Part shown: positions 21,822-33,581 of the stretch, in pieces
Numbering within the stretch: position 1 is the first letter of the stretch
Layout of the letters: each line of letters opens with the position of its first letter
From: Limnomonas spitsbergensis
Lineage: Eukaryota; Chlorophyta; Chlorophyceae; Chlamydomonadales
Direction of reading: 5' to 3'
Length of the DNA stretch: 64,000 nt
Assembly (NCBI GenBank): GCA_037349105.1
Contig: JAYJMM010000038.1
Coordinates: 2,046,001 to 2,110,000 of the forward strand
Made by a program: the position numbers and the translations under genes
Notes under the pieces: model-generated
The model's database searches: none
The model's input: only the letters and a program-made list of their open reading frames with translations
Told to the model about the DNA's origin: nothing

Positions 21822-23527
21822 GCCTCATAGCCGGTAGAGAATGATACCGCTGAGGCTTCCCAAAGTCAGCAGGAGCTCCTTAGATCACATTTCTGGCAGT
21901 ACGAGCAGTCTTTCTTTCTTTGAGCTATGAGTTCACTTGTAGGGGGCCCTGCGCCTGATTCGGGCCAAACTTTGACCAACCTTGAGACTCAGGTCCAAGT
22001 AGCGGATGGCTTGCAGTGCGTGGGAGCATATGCTGGAAGGTATTTACAATGAAACGGAGCCATAGGAAGGGAACCCTAAGCAGCAACCTTGCAGGCAACA
22101 CAGTGCCATGATGTGCACTGTGCAGGCCCTTGCACCTTAAGGCGCATCCTGGCCAATATGGGAATGGTCGCCCGAAAGGGAAATTGCTCAGCTTCATGCA
22201 TTTCATTTTTGCTGGACACAGCATACATTGGATCCTTGCCCACGGTGTGATGTGTACCTCCAGCGACCAGAAATAGTCACTGCGCCCATCAGAATGATAA
22301 GCAGAAGTAGCCGATCGTGTGCACTGGAGCACATGGGTTTGAGTGATTTCAGACATCTCGACTGTTCCAAGATGTTTTCCATTGTGCCAACTTGATCATT
22401 TCCTCATCTGCTGTAACTCCTCTTACTATTTCAACGCACAATTTTCTGGGTGATGCGCCCCCCTCTTCATTGCCAACTTTTTTTGCTTTTCCTTCCAGTA
22501 GTCTCTAAAACCCTAAAATGTTCTCCATCGGGTCTTTGTGTGAACCGGCCCACCATGTACGAGACCGACTGGTCGTCTTCAGCATTTTCACCAGTTTCTG
22601 GACTCAATCTCCTGCCAATGTCAGTACTACTTAATATTCCAACGACTGACAGATCATCGTTTAATGTGGCGACTGATTATGCTTACGTCCCGGGATAAAT
22701 GATAAAGGGAAGAGGTCGGCAGGGCTAGAATCGACCAACAAGGACATGATTTGTAGACAACAGGTCCAATACCTACTAGTGGACAACAAAAGACTTTGAC
22801 CTGTCATGGTGAGCTGTGACAGGGAGGTGCTATATTGGCTGCCCAGCATAATTTAGGATGCCGAAGGACTAATTTGCAGCAGCAAAGCAGGGTAGTGGGC
22901 AACAGCTGTAGGCGGACTGTCATGTGCATGTTTCACATACCTTTCATGGTCGAGATTAGAGATGTGTGCACAAATGTAAGACGAAGGCCCACAAGGATTA
23001 TGAACAGATTATGCTACAACGGCTTGAGGAAGAGAGGGTAGTGAGGCAACAACAACAAGTGGGTCACCAATAAAGCATATTCAGGAAAACCACAGGGTAA
23101 CCCCATGCGCCATATCCTCGCATCAATGCTGTCGTTACCAACTATTAAAGCACTCCCCTTCCAAATGAAGCTCTTTGGGCTGACAGGCATCAGAATGCTT
23201 CACGTGGACTGGGGTGCCCTCGCGGCCGAGCCTTTTTGAGCAGGGCCCAGAGGTGTAATGTCACTGACATGGATTGGGGGCCAGCTACCCGAGCATGGAT
23301 ATTCCAGGGATGCAACAACTCACACAACAGTCCAAGAAATGGTACACATCCAGTACAACCAGGACATCAGTACAAACATGGCATGAATTACGTTCACATG
23401 TGTTTATACTGGACATGTATTTGGACTGGATGTACTAACAGGGGCAACACTCATGCAAGGAAGGTATGACAGGGCAAACAGCTCAAGGAGTGATGCAGAG
23501 GCAAATGGGTGAACCGATCTCGTAAGC
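21822..23527. other. Intergenic, no gene seen
   Basis: It holds a diverged family-B repeat near 21935-22010 (GGGCCAAACTTTGACCAACC) and a family-A core at 23216-23272. I see no exon with usable splice sites. Confidence 0.5.
23216..23272 (+). repeat. Dispersed repeat family A copy
   Basis: CCCTCGCGGCCGAGCC, TTTTTGAGCAGGGCCCAGAG and GTGTAATGTCACTGACAT. It is almost the same as the 8.96 kb copy but has no pyrimidine tract. Confidence 0.85.
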
Positions 23528-23609
23528 GTGGCTACAACTCAGGCACTTCTGTGTCTTCAGAAAAATCAGGACAATAACGCAGTGTTGTGTACATCACTGT
23601 TGCAGTCAC
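23528..23609 (-). ncRNA. Candidate box C/D snoRNA, copy 1
   Basis: Minus strand, 82 nt. Order: 5' stem GTGACTGCAAC (nt 1-11); box C GTGATGT (13-19); guide region (20-40); box D' CTGA (41-44); spacer TTTTT; box C' CTGAAGA (50-56); guide CACAGAAGTGC (57-67); box D CTGA (68-71); 3' stem GTTGTAGCCAC. The terminal stem pairs 10 of 11 positions (one G-U). Box C ends in U rather than the usual A. It is the 3'-most of four tandem units on the minus strand. The target is unknown. Confidence 0.65.
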
Positions 23610-23776
23610 CATCAGGCACATCCTTGAATCCAAGTAGAAATGAGGGGCGTACGGCTTTGCAGCTGTGGCTCAAGCAGGCCATCAATGTCATACTTGAATC
23701 TTATGAGGGCTATCCTGTCGCAGATCTAGGCATGAAAAAGCAGTGATGGGAGAGTGGTCAGCAGAATTTCCCAACC

Positions 23777-23858
23777 GTGGTAGCAACTCAGGCACTTTTG
23801 TGTCTTCAGAAAAATCAGGACAATAACGCAGTGTTGTGTACATCACTGTTGCAGTCAC
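23777..23858 (-). ncRNA. Candidate box C/D snoRNA, copy 2
   Basis: Same boxes and length as the neighbours. The inner stem GCAAC/GTTGC is perfect and the outer GTG/CAC pairs, but three middle positions are unpaired. The D guide differs by one base (CACAAAAGTGC). The D' guide is unchanged. Confidence 0.62.
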
Positions 23859-24023
23859 CATAAGGCACATCCTTGAACCCAGGCAGGAATCAGGGGCATG
23901 TAGCCATGCAGCAGTGGCACATGTAGCCCAGAATGCAATTCCATGTGTGTTCTCCAGTCACAAATATGGCCTAGTAAAAACATTTATGATGCAAAGACCA
24001 GTGGTTGACAGGAGTTCCCAACC

Positions 24024-24105
24024 GTGGCTACAACTCAGGCACTTTTGTGTCTTCAGAAAAATCAGGACAATAACGCAGTGTTGTGTACATCACTGTCGCA
24101 ATCAC
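24024..24105 (-). ncRNA. Candidate box C/D snoRNA, copy 3
   Basis: 82 nt with boxes identical to copy 1. The 5' stem arm is GTGATTGCGAC; its changed bases form G-U pairs with the unchanged 3' arm GTTGTAGCCAC, so pairing is kept. The D guide is the A variant, as in copy 2. Confidence 0.65.
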
Positions 24106-24275
24106 CATCGGGCACATCCTTTTAACCATGCAGATATGAGGGGCTTTCCAGAGGGGCATGTAGCCATGCAGCACTGGTGCAAGTTAGCCATGAATGCAAT
24201 GTGGTCTCCAGTCACAGAACTGGGATAAAAATGCAGTGATCATGAACCTCAATTAGTTGGCAGGATCTCATTAAC

Positions 24276-24357
24276 GTGGCTGCAACTCAGGCACTTCTGT
24301 GTCTTCAGAAAAATCAGGACAATAACGCAGTGTTGTAAACATCACTGTTGCACCCAC
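24276..24357 (-). ncRNA. Candidate box C/D snoRNA, copy 4
   Basis: 82 nt. The stem arms GTGGGTGCAAC and GTTGCAGCCAC pair at 10 of 11 positions. Relative to copy 1, the 3' T-to-C change turns a G-U into G-C, and A-to-G at position 4 repairs an A-C mismatch. Boxes and D' guide are unchanged. First unit in the direction of minus-strand transcription. Confidence 0.65.
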
Positions 24358-24797
24358 CATCAGGGCCATCCTCTAGGACGTGCAGAAATAAGGGGCACAC
24401 GGCGTGGGGCAAACTGGCCAATTTTTGGTGTGTGCGCACATGCAAGGGGCCTGCCGGGATGTCAAGCATGCAGCAATGCACTGAGAATGACCGCATGAGC
24501 TCGCTTAAATACATGCAGGATGGGTAGGTCAGGACATGCAATAAAACCGTTATTGGGCAGGCAGATGTGAAGCACCACCCACCTCTGCTGTTTGCAAGGA
24601 CATCACACGAAGCGGAGACTCAGCCCATGTCAGAAGGGGTGGTATGGCACTGCTAGGCTGCTGCCATGCGTGGCGCCTCATATGCAGCGTCATACGGACG
24701 AAAGAGGACCAGAAAGAACGGACTGCTCAATAAGCTCCAGCTTACATTCTCTGATAGCAACGTTACATCGTTTAAAACAACCCGACCAACGAGTCCC
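24358..24797. other. 3' flank of RPS15
   Basis: No gene seen. TGTAA on the minus strand at about 24742-24747, some 50 nt after the RPS15 stop, fits a green-algal polyadenylation signal. The snoRNA units begin 440 bp downstream on the same strand, so read-through transcription into them is possible but not shown. Confidence 0.45.
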
Positions 24798-25555
24798 CTA
24801 CTTCAGAGGGATGAAGCGAGAGGACTTGCTAGCACCAAGACCGGCCTTTCCGTGCTTGCATGGCTTGTATGAGATGGAGAACTCAGCCAGGTAGTGTCCG
24901 ATCATCTCGGGCTTGATCTCGACCTGGTTGAAGGTCTTGCCGTTGTAGACGCCAATCACACTTCCGATCATCTCAGGCACGATGATCATGTTACGCAAGT
25001 GTGTTCGCACGGTGTCGGGCTTATCGTTTCCTTGTGCCTCCTGCAGGACATGGCATGCTCAGCTCGGATAGGGGTATAGTAGGGGCCCCAACCCAGAGCA
25101 TGTCATGCAGATCGACGAGGAACGACGCGTCATGGATGGGATATACAAACAACTATTAATCCCACCTTCTTGGCCTTCCTGAGGCGCTTCACCAGGGCAA
25201 GCGGCTTGCGCTTGAGACCCCTCTGAAAGCGACGCCTGTACGGTCGTGTTTACGAGCTCAAATTAGACACGGGCACCCAGATGACAGGGTCAGCCCTGGG
25301 TACATAGAAGGCTGCCCAGGGGCTTTCCCATGCCCAGGAAAGGCCCGACTCATACCTGGCGCGAGCATGGAAGAGGTCTACCAGCTGGTCGCTGGTGAAG
25401 TCGAGGAGCTGGTCCAAGTCGACACCCCTAAATAGGAGGCACACGACAATGATGAACGTGCTGCACTATACCGACCTGCTGCTTTGATTTTGCTGCACAG
25501 ACCTGTACGTGAACTTCCTGAAGGATCGAACCTTCTTCTCGCCATCATCAGCCAT
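24798..25555 (-). CDS. RPS15: 40S ribosomal protein S15 (uS19)
   Basis: Small-subunit head protein near the decoding centre. Four exons (minus strand): 25503-25555, 25356-25427, 25166-25235, 24798-25040 (TAG). They total 438 nt, 145 aa, the same length as human RPS15. The N-terminus [19 protein letters not shown] leads to [20 protein letters not shown], the basic [12 protein letters not shown] and the uS19 core with [34 protein letters not shown] and a C-terminal [12 protein letters not shown]. Each junction falls within an Arg/Lys-rich stretch and phases close exactly. Introns are short (75-130 bp), unlike the long repeat-filled introns elsewhere in the window. Confidence 0.97.
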
Positions 25556-26599
25556 TTTGATGTCTTTATCAAAGAGAAAGGGAGAGTTAGAGACACCCCT
25601 GCATTTGCTTCGCTGCGCCGCACCCGAGGCAGGCCCATCAAAAACAATGTATTGCTTTAAACTAGAGGACTTTGACACGGCCAGCAACCAATGGGCTCGT
25701 CTTCTATTGCAAATGCATTCATTTAAATTTGAACCGTGTTTACCCCCTGGTGTATACCAAGCGTACCTTGCCTCAACCCTCCATTTGTTCTAGGCTGTAA
25801 GTGCTTGCAGTCCTTCCACACAACCCAGCAAACAATATATTCACACGATAAACCTGATTAACTTGAAGGATTCTTCTGTATCAAGCCTCCTGCTTCATGG
25901 TGCTGTGCATGCTGAGGTGCAGTCATGAAGAGATGCAGCCATAGCTCTACGGTATTAGCCATGAGGCTCGAGTCTGGCAGTAAATGTTTTGCCAGATACC
26001 GGTAACTGACACTGGCATGGAGGGTGTTCCAACCCAATTATACATTGCATAACTAGGTTATCATATTATTTAATGCTGCTTCCATAACAATAGTCCTCGC
26101 CTGTTGTATTGCTATCAACAAACCAACCATCACTTCAAAGCTTCCTCCTTCTTTGCAGCAAGTTCTGCTGTATACCTGTACGTCCATCACCTAGGAGCTC
26201 CCGCGTTCTCCTCCCACAGGGAGGACATTGGAAAGTATGTCAATGCAAAAGCCATACAATAGTGATGGTCAGGGCTGGTGAGCTGCCCAGGTCATATCTA
26301 CTAGATGTGCAGATTCCATGCAGCTGCAGTCCATGCAGTCTCTTCCATGACAAATCGAAGAAATTGAAAGGGGAAATTCATACTGTGCTTGCCAGGCTCA
26401 CGCTGCCTGGCAAGAAAAACAAATTAGCACTTTGATTCCAGGTTGCTGCCACAGGCCATATCAATGGTTTTGATTTGTTACATGACAGACGATGGTTATA
26501 TTTGGCCAGTCGCGGCAGGTTGTGCATTGTCATGTGTGTACCTACGGTCGTTCAGGCGTAGACTTTTTCAGAGGTTGGATCTTCCTGTGTATTTTGTGT

Positions 26600-26803
26600 T
26601 TTCCAGCCTTTTGTTTTGTCCCTACTTAATTTCGCTACTTTTCCCCCCTTTCTTTTGTCCTGCCCCCTTCTGTGTTTCTTTCCATCTTTCCTCCCAACGC
26701 TTTAGTTAAGCGCCCACGCGGCCGATCGGTTTGCGAAGTTACAATTAATTATTTAGGTATACTGATCGGTTTACGAAGTTACAATTCATTATTTATTCAC
26801 TGA
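26600..26803 (+). repeat. Family A copy with truncated core and 40-bp direct repeat
   Basis: The pyrimidine tract 26610-26700 leads to TTAAGCGCCCACGCGGCCGA, where the family sequence breaks off and GATCGGTTTGCGAAGTTACA starts. The latter is repeated at 26763. Confidence 0.7.
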
Positions 26804-27409
26804 AGTATAAAGGACACAATTAGTTATTTCTTCATGCAGCTTGCTGTCACACACAGCATCTAAGGGCGCGGCTGGTGTAGGGAATTGCTTGGTGCCTTAG
26901 AGGACTTATAGCAGGGGCAGCCGTCTTCAAACTTAGTTAGACAGCGACTGCTATACACTTTCTACACCCTCTACCCGTAAAAGAGGTGTTGGTGCTAACT
27001 ACGAGAGGTCGCAGCTGGAGACCCATCCATCGAGCATAGGTCTGCGGTTGCCTACCGCGCCTGATTTCAGCCTACTGCGGGTGCGCACCAGCAAGAGGGA
27101 GTGTGCATGTATGCACACGAACCTAAGGCTGCGGCGTGGCGCAATCAGCATGGCCAATTTTTGCTGTACTTTCGAAGCTCTTCGTTGCTGATAGGCAATC
27201 AAGAATGTGGATGTCTGTATAATTTCCTTAACAAAACCTGCATAGTTCATATTCTTTTCAAATTGATGGGGGTGAGTGGGCTCATAACTCTGACGGTAGC
27301 CAAATTGCTACAAATGAAGATGAAGTGTGTCTTGAAGAGTTGAAGGCAGGGTGATACTACACCATTGTGGCATATGGGGTTTTGTGAGACGTAACTTACA
27401 CGACCTGTA

Positions 27410-27776
27410 CCGCTTCCTCTCTCTTTCTTCTCATGTTGTCACATTTTTCTTTTCTTCTTCCCATAACCTTTCCCCTTCCGACCGTAGTTGGGGGCCCTTG
27501 CAGCGGATCCTTTCGAGAACGGCCCAGAGGTGTTACGTGCTTGTACTTCCTCACATTCTGCCATGGGAGTGCTCACCTTATTAACCTATTTATCTGCTGA
27601 GACCAGACCTTATGATGTTTATGCAAATTCCCGTAACTCGTTACTTTAATTTCCCTGCAATGTATATGACATTGTGTGCATGCAACATCTTGAGTATTAC
27701 ATATGTTGTACATACAGTTCGGCGCCAACGCAGCCGAGCATTTTTAAGTAGGGCCCAATAGTGTAACATCATTAAC
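27410..27776 (+). repeat. Two family A copies
   Basis: The first has a pyrimidine tract (27413-27480) and a decayed core GGGGGCCCTTGCAGCGGATC with GGCCCAGAGGTGTTACG. The second (27720) has GGCGCCAACGCAGCCGAGC and GTGTAACATCATTAAC without the tract. Confidence 0.7.
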
Positions 27777-28769
27777 AGGAAACCCATGCCTTGCTCTGGG
27801 CATGTAACGGACTGGAAGTCAGTTTATACGAAGTGCCTTGCTTTGCAGTATGAGACATCCATGCAGAGTTACAAGTTCTCAAAATCAAAGCCCTGCTTCG
27901 CACTGAAATCATATGAAATATACAATGCTCAGTACGAATGAGGGTCACTCACACTCAAAACATACTTAAGCTGCTCTGGCAGCGCAAAAACGCATTATCA
28001 ACATATAGCTTCAAAATTTTGTTTCATTTTTGATGTTTGTTGCATATGTTGGGGGCAATCATCCAAATTATGGTCAAGGGTAATATGCACAATTCATGAC
28101 GTGACATGACGACTAATACAAATAAAGCATGGCATGCCCCCCAACCACCCTAAACATGGCATGCAATTCAGAACTTAATCAGGCATCCTGCGGGAAAGAT
28201 AATAGGCCCCTCGGCAGCCTCTGGGCCTCGCAGGGCAAGGACATGCAATTAATATAACCAAATATAAAGGCATATGCCAATTATGGCAGTAGCAGCAGGA
28301 ATGGGTGCTGACGTGCTTCATGGGGAAAACTGCACCTCCTGTTGTCAATATTTTTGCAATCATGGCACCAACTCCGGGAGCTAGGTGCACACACTAGCTG
28401 GCCGAAGCCTTGGAAGGAGGAAAGATGACATTCGTAGGCGAAAACGGCTGCCCGAGCCCCTTATTAACCATTCATGAATTCCATTACCACTTCTACCAAT
28501 TTATGTTGCGGTATTTCCATCTTTTCTCGTTCGCCAGATACATCCCCCCATCCAATTGCAAGGAAGCTTTACTGTATTTTCCAGTCATCAAGCCTGCCGG
28601 CAGCTGACTGGAACTTGGCAGGAGCGCAAGGGCACCTTTGCCAGGCCATCATGCTATAGCCTCAGCATCTCTGCTCAGTATACAGCTTAACGAAGGACCC
28701 CTAGACCAGGCCAAGACACCATACCCTTAGCATGCAGCTGTCCCAGATGCCCTCCTCCAGACCATGAGG

Positions 28770-31700
28770 CTATACTCTCAGCGTGCAGCTGTCTGACTGT
28801 CTCGCGGTGCAGCAATTCAGCGACTGCAGCCAAGAGAAGATCCCACAGGGCACCTCGGATTCCATGTCGTGGGACGTGCCAGCAGCAGCTGTACCACGAG
28901 CGGTAGGCATTTTTGAGGCGGGTGTGAAGCGTGACATTCGCAACTGCCAGGTGTCGACCGGGGCCTTGAGGGTGCCATCGACGCCATTTGCAGGTCCATT
29001 GGCTCCAGGCGGCTGGCACGAGGATGGAGTCTCGAGCACTGGTGGCATCTGGCCAGGGGGGCGGACGCTGAGATGGAAGGGCTCCTTTGACATGGCCTGG
29101 AAGGGGCTGGGCGATGGGGAGGGTAACTGCTGCATGCGCCGCTGGTAGCTCTTGCGGCTGGTCATGCTCGACTTGCGAGACCTACCATCATCACTTTCGT
29201 TGTCGTCAATTGTACCTGCAGCAAGGATGAGAACGAGCCGGTGTTCAGTCTCAGGGTCGCATATTTTCGAGCTCCTCATGAAAGAGCAGGATAGAAATGA
29301 ATTATGATCATTCACACTTTGCTACTGAGTACAATACAATGGCAATCTTAAACAGGCACGCACCTGTGTTGGAAAAACTAGAGTTGCTGACGGCCTGGCT
29401 AACTAGCCCTTTGTTGCTCGGCCTGTCCTCTGAAGAAGAGAGGACAAGGTCGTCCGATGAGCAGCACGCTGTCGCGCTGTTGATGGTGAAGACGGACATT
29501 GTGTGCAAGCTCATTGAATCCCCAAGGACGCCGCGGTTGTTCTTCAGTGTGCTAACCAAGCGGCGGCGTTTGCAGGCAAATGTGGGATTCTACGTCGCAC
29601 AAAGCAATGTAGGACAGGCTAAGGAATGTGGCTGCTGATGAAGACGGTATAAGGAATGCCAATGTCAGAGTGGGCACATTTGCGTTTCAGTAATCCAGAG
29701 GCAATGTGCGTATGTATATTAAGGGCAGGTAATAATGTGCCCTGTACTCTGGAATTTTGTGGGAATGATTTTACAGGGCGCACGTCTGCTATGTTTTGTG
29801 GTACAGAAAAGTGCAGGTTTGAAGATGAGGTAGCTAGGGCGGCAGCAGAGAAAATCGGGTGGTTTGACAGGTGCTGTGTCAGTCACTGTCGCCAGCTTGT
29901 CAAGGACTTGCCTCGTTATGAGAAGGAAGCTGTTCTTTAGTCAGCTTCCTCCTGACTCCACGTGATCTGGCAGGGGCTTCTCTGGGTGGGAACTATCCCG
30001 TGACTAAAGAGCAGCTTCACATTGACTACCCTGTCATATTCGATCGTGACGGCCGGTTGGGCCAAGGGTCTGCTTCATTATTTTGTTCATTCGATTAGGC
30101 ACACTGAGGTACCGCTACGGTACCTCAGCCAGGAGGTTGCAGCTCAGGGGCGCCTCGTCGTTTTCTCCTCTTCGAACCTAACCGGCTAATCTGCAACACT
30201 GCGTGTGTCAATGAGAATATGGCTTGATCAGCGCTTAGGCAGAGCCATGATCAACGAACAGGCTACGAAACCCTGGCTTTCTGCCTGCCTCGCTGCCTGA
30301 CAGCACTGAACTCCTCCGTCCCTCCCCGACAAGCCAGGCAAGCCAACTGAGGTCAGGACTGGCTAATTGCTACTGTGATGTCGGCTTATCTTCCATAGTC
30401 CCATGCAGTAATGACGACCTTCCCATAGTCCCATGCAGTGACGGTGGCTCGCACTATATGCAGTGTTGGGCGGCTTGCCTCCCATGCGCTGACAGCAGCC
30501 TGCCTCCCATGCAATGATGGTAGTTTACCTTCCATGCAGTGACGGTGGCTCGCATCCCTCGCATTTATGGGCAGTTTGCCATATCATTCCAAGGCTCCCT
30601 CCTCTTATCCACTGCCAGACATCCGTCACTGACAGGTATGTTTGGAAGGCTCCCCGGACATAAGTACAGAGGTGCACAGCAGCGTTACCAATGTTTAGTT
30701 TGTGCATGAAAGACCACTACTTTCAGCATGTTGTAAGGTATCCACCGCTGGTCCGAAGAGCCAAAATTTGACTGGTCTGCGGCGACCCTGGTGCAGCCGA
30801 ACCTCCTGTTTGAGCTACCAGGTGCAGGCCTGCCAAAGTTTGATCCTCCCGGGCCCCAAGTTCTGTGAAACAGGCGCGCATACGAATCGTATCTGAAGCT
30901 CTCTAAACAGGATAGTGAGACCAGAGGGTGAGACCTACCAGTGTGGAAATAAGGCTCTGCTGGGAGTGGTTAGCTGGGGCGCTGGGAGTGCCACCAAAAC
31001 TATGGAACATTGCTTTAAACGAGTGCTTCCACTGGGTGCGCTTCTTGGGCCATTTGCAAACTCCAAAGTGATGTTGTGTCCCTTCTTCCTCTTCCCTTAC
31101 AACTTCCCCCCACTTGGACAGTTGGGCGCCCAAGCAGCCCAGGCTTCTTTACCAGGACCCATATGTTAAGAACGGTGTATACCCGTTGGGCCCTGCTGAA
31201 CTCTCGGCTACGTGGGGCTGGTAGGGCATGGCTAGGCTCAATTCCAGCTAATATGCAGGATCTGTATGTGTGACGTCATTGATGCGCAGTGCTCGTGAAG
31301 CACACAATGAGACGGAACGGAGGAGACCCTTACAAGCAGTCTGCTTGGCCAGCCCTTGCTCCTTTTCATCCCTTCCCCCCATCCTGAATCTAACCAGGTA
31401 CAGTTAAATGAAAATTCCCTGATGACGAGCCTCCATGCAACAGATCGCTGCTACAGCAACTTTAAACAGCGTATTTACGTGTCATGCAATCACACAAATA
31501 TTGTAAACTTACTAAGCAGTTTTCTCTAATAAATAGGTGGACAAAAGGTTCAGCCCGATGCAAGAAAAAGAAACAAAAGCTGAGCATAACATGCTTGACA
31601 CTTGACATTCAGTTTAAATTTTCTGGTTTCACTAATGAATATTTCCACAGGATTTCCAGACATTCAAGGACCCTTGACCAGTTTCCCTGCCCTAATAAAC

Positions 31701-33581
31701 AATGTGGAATAAAACGAGACGCACAATCCAACACACAGTGCTAAAAGTCAAGGATGAGCATTGAGCACCATCCGCATACAAATATGTCGACGGTCCACAT
31801 GATGCAGGTCATATGCTGTTTTCGAGTAGCAATCAAGAGGCGAACAGACTGTCACCCTCCGGCTCATGCTGTCTGCATGTTGATCCTTTGACAGTAACTT
31901 GGTATCCAAGGGGAGCAAGCGCTGCCTCCCAGGGCCACGCGCTTTGTTTCGGTGGCTTGTTGACAATGCGGGAGGTGGGTCATCTCGTTGACCACCTGTT
32001 GCGTCATGAAGAGAAGCAAAAGAAAACGAAACCGCAGGTCTGGCGCCATGTTTGTCTTTCATGAGGCCTCCGATTGCTGCTGCGGGCAAAGGGCAATGCT
32101 TGCGCCCTTGAAACCTGCAGGTAGGGAAGCAGTGTCTCTTTTAGGGCGCTTCAGCTACAGTTTGGCCGCATCGCAGCCTGCAGCCGGGGGGCTGATGCAG
32201 CATACCCTGCTTCAGGGACAGTTGACTGAAGGCCGGTCATGCTTTGGTCCTCATCATCTCAGGGGTGGCTGCACTGCGACCTGTCAAAGATCGTCTGGTG
32301 CACACTAAATAAGCACTGGCACGGGCCACAGGGGGTGCCACACCTTTCAGGCAAGTGGCACAGAACACATCAGAACATAGACTTTCCACAAGCATTGTCG
32401 TCGACATGTCAGCTTGTCCTTCGCTCTTAGCCCAGGACCCCACACCATGTTCGCGGGAGGTGCACTACTGGCACATTTAAGCATAAAAAATATTTAAAAG
32501 AACATGAGTCTAGGCTGGAATCTTGGGAGCAAATGAAATTCTGAAACTGCTCATGCGGACTGACCTGCGAGGCCTTATTTCCTCTGCCGCCTGGGCTGGA
32601 GCCCTTGTTGCTTGTGCGGAGGGAGGTGCCTGACGAGGAGCTGGAAGAGGTCCTCCCTTGCGTCGTAGAGGGAGGAGGAAACAAGCTAATCGGGGCCAGG
32701 CAGTGCCGGTTTCTGACTTTGGTGGTGCCAGCGAGAGCAGGGCTTCGCCTCGCTCCTGGACCTCCCGGAATAAGAGCCAAGCTGTTTGTGCCACCATGTT
32801 GGCCGAACAGGCCACGGCCGGGCTTTGCAGCTACACCATGCGACCGGCTGGCGCGGTCTGCAGCCCCTGTGGTCCCGCAATCGCTGACTGACGAGAATTG
32901 GTGCCGGCGGTCGATGCAGCTGCCAGTGGGGTGTTCTGCACCCAGTGTCCTGGTCGAGGGGGGGTCAGCCAGCCGTGGCTCTGTCACTGGGGAGCTCGGT
33001 TCACCCCAATGCTCATTTTCCCCTAAACTCTGAAGCCTCAGCTGCAGCTGCTGATGATGAGAGGGCCGGGTAGAAGATGAAGGTGGCTTCCTGAATATAG
33101 TCGTTAGAGAGTCCGAGATGGACGATATGCCGGCCCGCCGCTGCTGCTGCTGTGTCATGGAACGGTCGCGTCTTACCATGCTACTCCTGGGCTGCGCAGG
33201 CGCAGAGTTCGGGAGAAGCTTGCCACCTGCGGTGCGTGACGCAACGCGTTCCATCACGCTGGCAATTGGTATATGGAACGGCTCTCGAGAGTAAACAGCG
33301 AAGGGGCTCCGTTGTGGATCGCTCTGCCGCAGCGCGATGGCAGGCATGCTAACGGACCTCCCGCTTACGGCCTGCCGATCCGAGGTGCAGGAGGAAAATG
33401 AGGGGACAGGCACCGGCTGCGAGCTGCTATATTGATCAGAGCTGTGATTCGCTGCAATGGCCCATGCGGCGCCCCCACTTTCTCGCTGGGCCAAAGGTGA
33501 CACTCTGTTTCGGAAGCGAGGGGGGGGCTGCGTTGCCTGGTCAGCGTTGTTCCTACCAGAAAACAGCGCGACTTTGTTCAT
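28770..33581 (-). CDS. Probable Ser/Pro-rich protein of unknown function
   Basis: Three minus-strand exons join in phase: 32565-33581, 29364-29589, 28770-29215 (TAG), about 562 aa. The exon 1 donor GTCAGT is weak and the 3 kb first intron may hide another exon, so the model is tentative; exons 2 and 3 join well (NTG|TIDDNESDDG). The protein is low-complexity and Ser-, Pro-, Gln- and Arg-rich, with a QQQQRR run and acidic NESDDGRSRKSS. REPFHIPIA in exon 1 and KEPFHLSV in exon 3 may be two copies of one short motif. No catalytic domain or membrane segment is seen. Intron 1 holds dispersed repeats and an opposite-strand ORF (29656-29940). Confidence 0.45.
29656..29940 (+). CDS. Cys-rich small ORF of unknown function
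   Basis: 94 aa from ATG to TAG. The composition looks coded: Cys-rich, with TSAMFCGTEKCRFEDEVARA and WFDRCCVSHCRQLVKDL, where Cys/His spacing could bind a metal. No family is recognised. It lies antisense in the large intron of the Ser-rich gene model, and a mobile-element origin is possible. It could be one exon of a longer gene. Confidence 0.35.
   Translation: MPMSEWAHLRFSNPEAMCVCILRAGNNVPCTLEFCGNDFTGRTSAMFCGTEKCRFEDEVARAAAEKIGWFDRCCVSHCRQLVKDLPRYEKEAVL
30104..30128. other. Perfect hairpin, 11-bp stem, 3-nt loop
   Basis: CTGAGGTACCG, loop CTA, CGGTACCTCAG. It lies 164 bp after the 94-aa ORF. It could be an RNA 3' structure or the remains of an insertion. Confidence 0.85.
30395..30560 (+). 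repeat. Degenerate tandem repeat of about 30 bp
   Basis: CCCATGCAGTGACGGTGGCTCGC and relatives (CCCATGCGCTGACAGCAGCC, CCCATGCAATGATGGTAG) recur five to six times. Confidence 0.7.
31080..31255. repeat. Family A tract plus copy of the 8.7 kb element
   Basis: A pyrimidine tract at 31075-31115, then GGGCGCCCAAGCAGCCCAGG. The 31157-31255 part is nearly the same as 8700-8806, so two element ends abut. Confidence 0.75.
32130..32310 (-). repeat. Dispersed repeat family B copy
   Basis: CAGCTACAGTTTGGCCGCAT, CTTCAGGGACAGTTGACTG and GCTTTGGTCCTCATCA follow the order of the minus-oriented copy at 60.8 kb. It lies in the large intron of the Ser-rich gene model, sense to it. Confidence 0.65.

Larger units (their letters stand above)
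25556..28769. other. Intergenic, dispersed repeats only
   Basis: Family-A pyrimidine tracts and cores occur at 26600-26730, 27410-27546 and 27720-27776; the piece shared with 9.2 kb is at 27033-27085. A 40-bp direct repeat (GATCGGTTTGCGAAGTTACA and its close copy) lies at 26723-26803. No exon-like sequence was found. Confidence 0.5.

Noticed and set aside
23688..23870. Short minus-strand frame across the snoRNA-like unit (VMYTTLRYCPDFSEDTKVPEL)
   Set aside because: The open stretch recurs with the unit, but substitutions follow RNA stem pairing and boxes rather than codon positions, and there is no supporting family.
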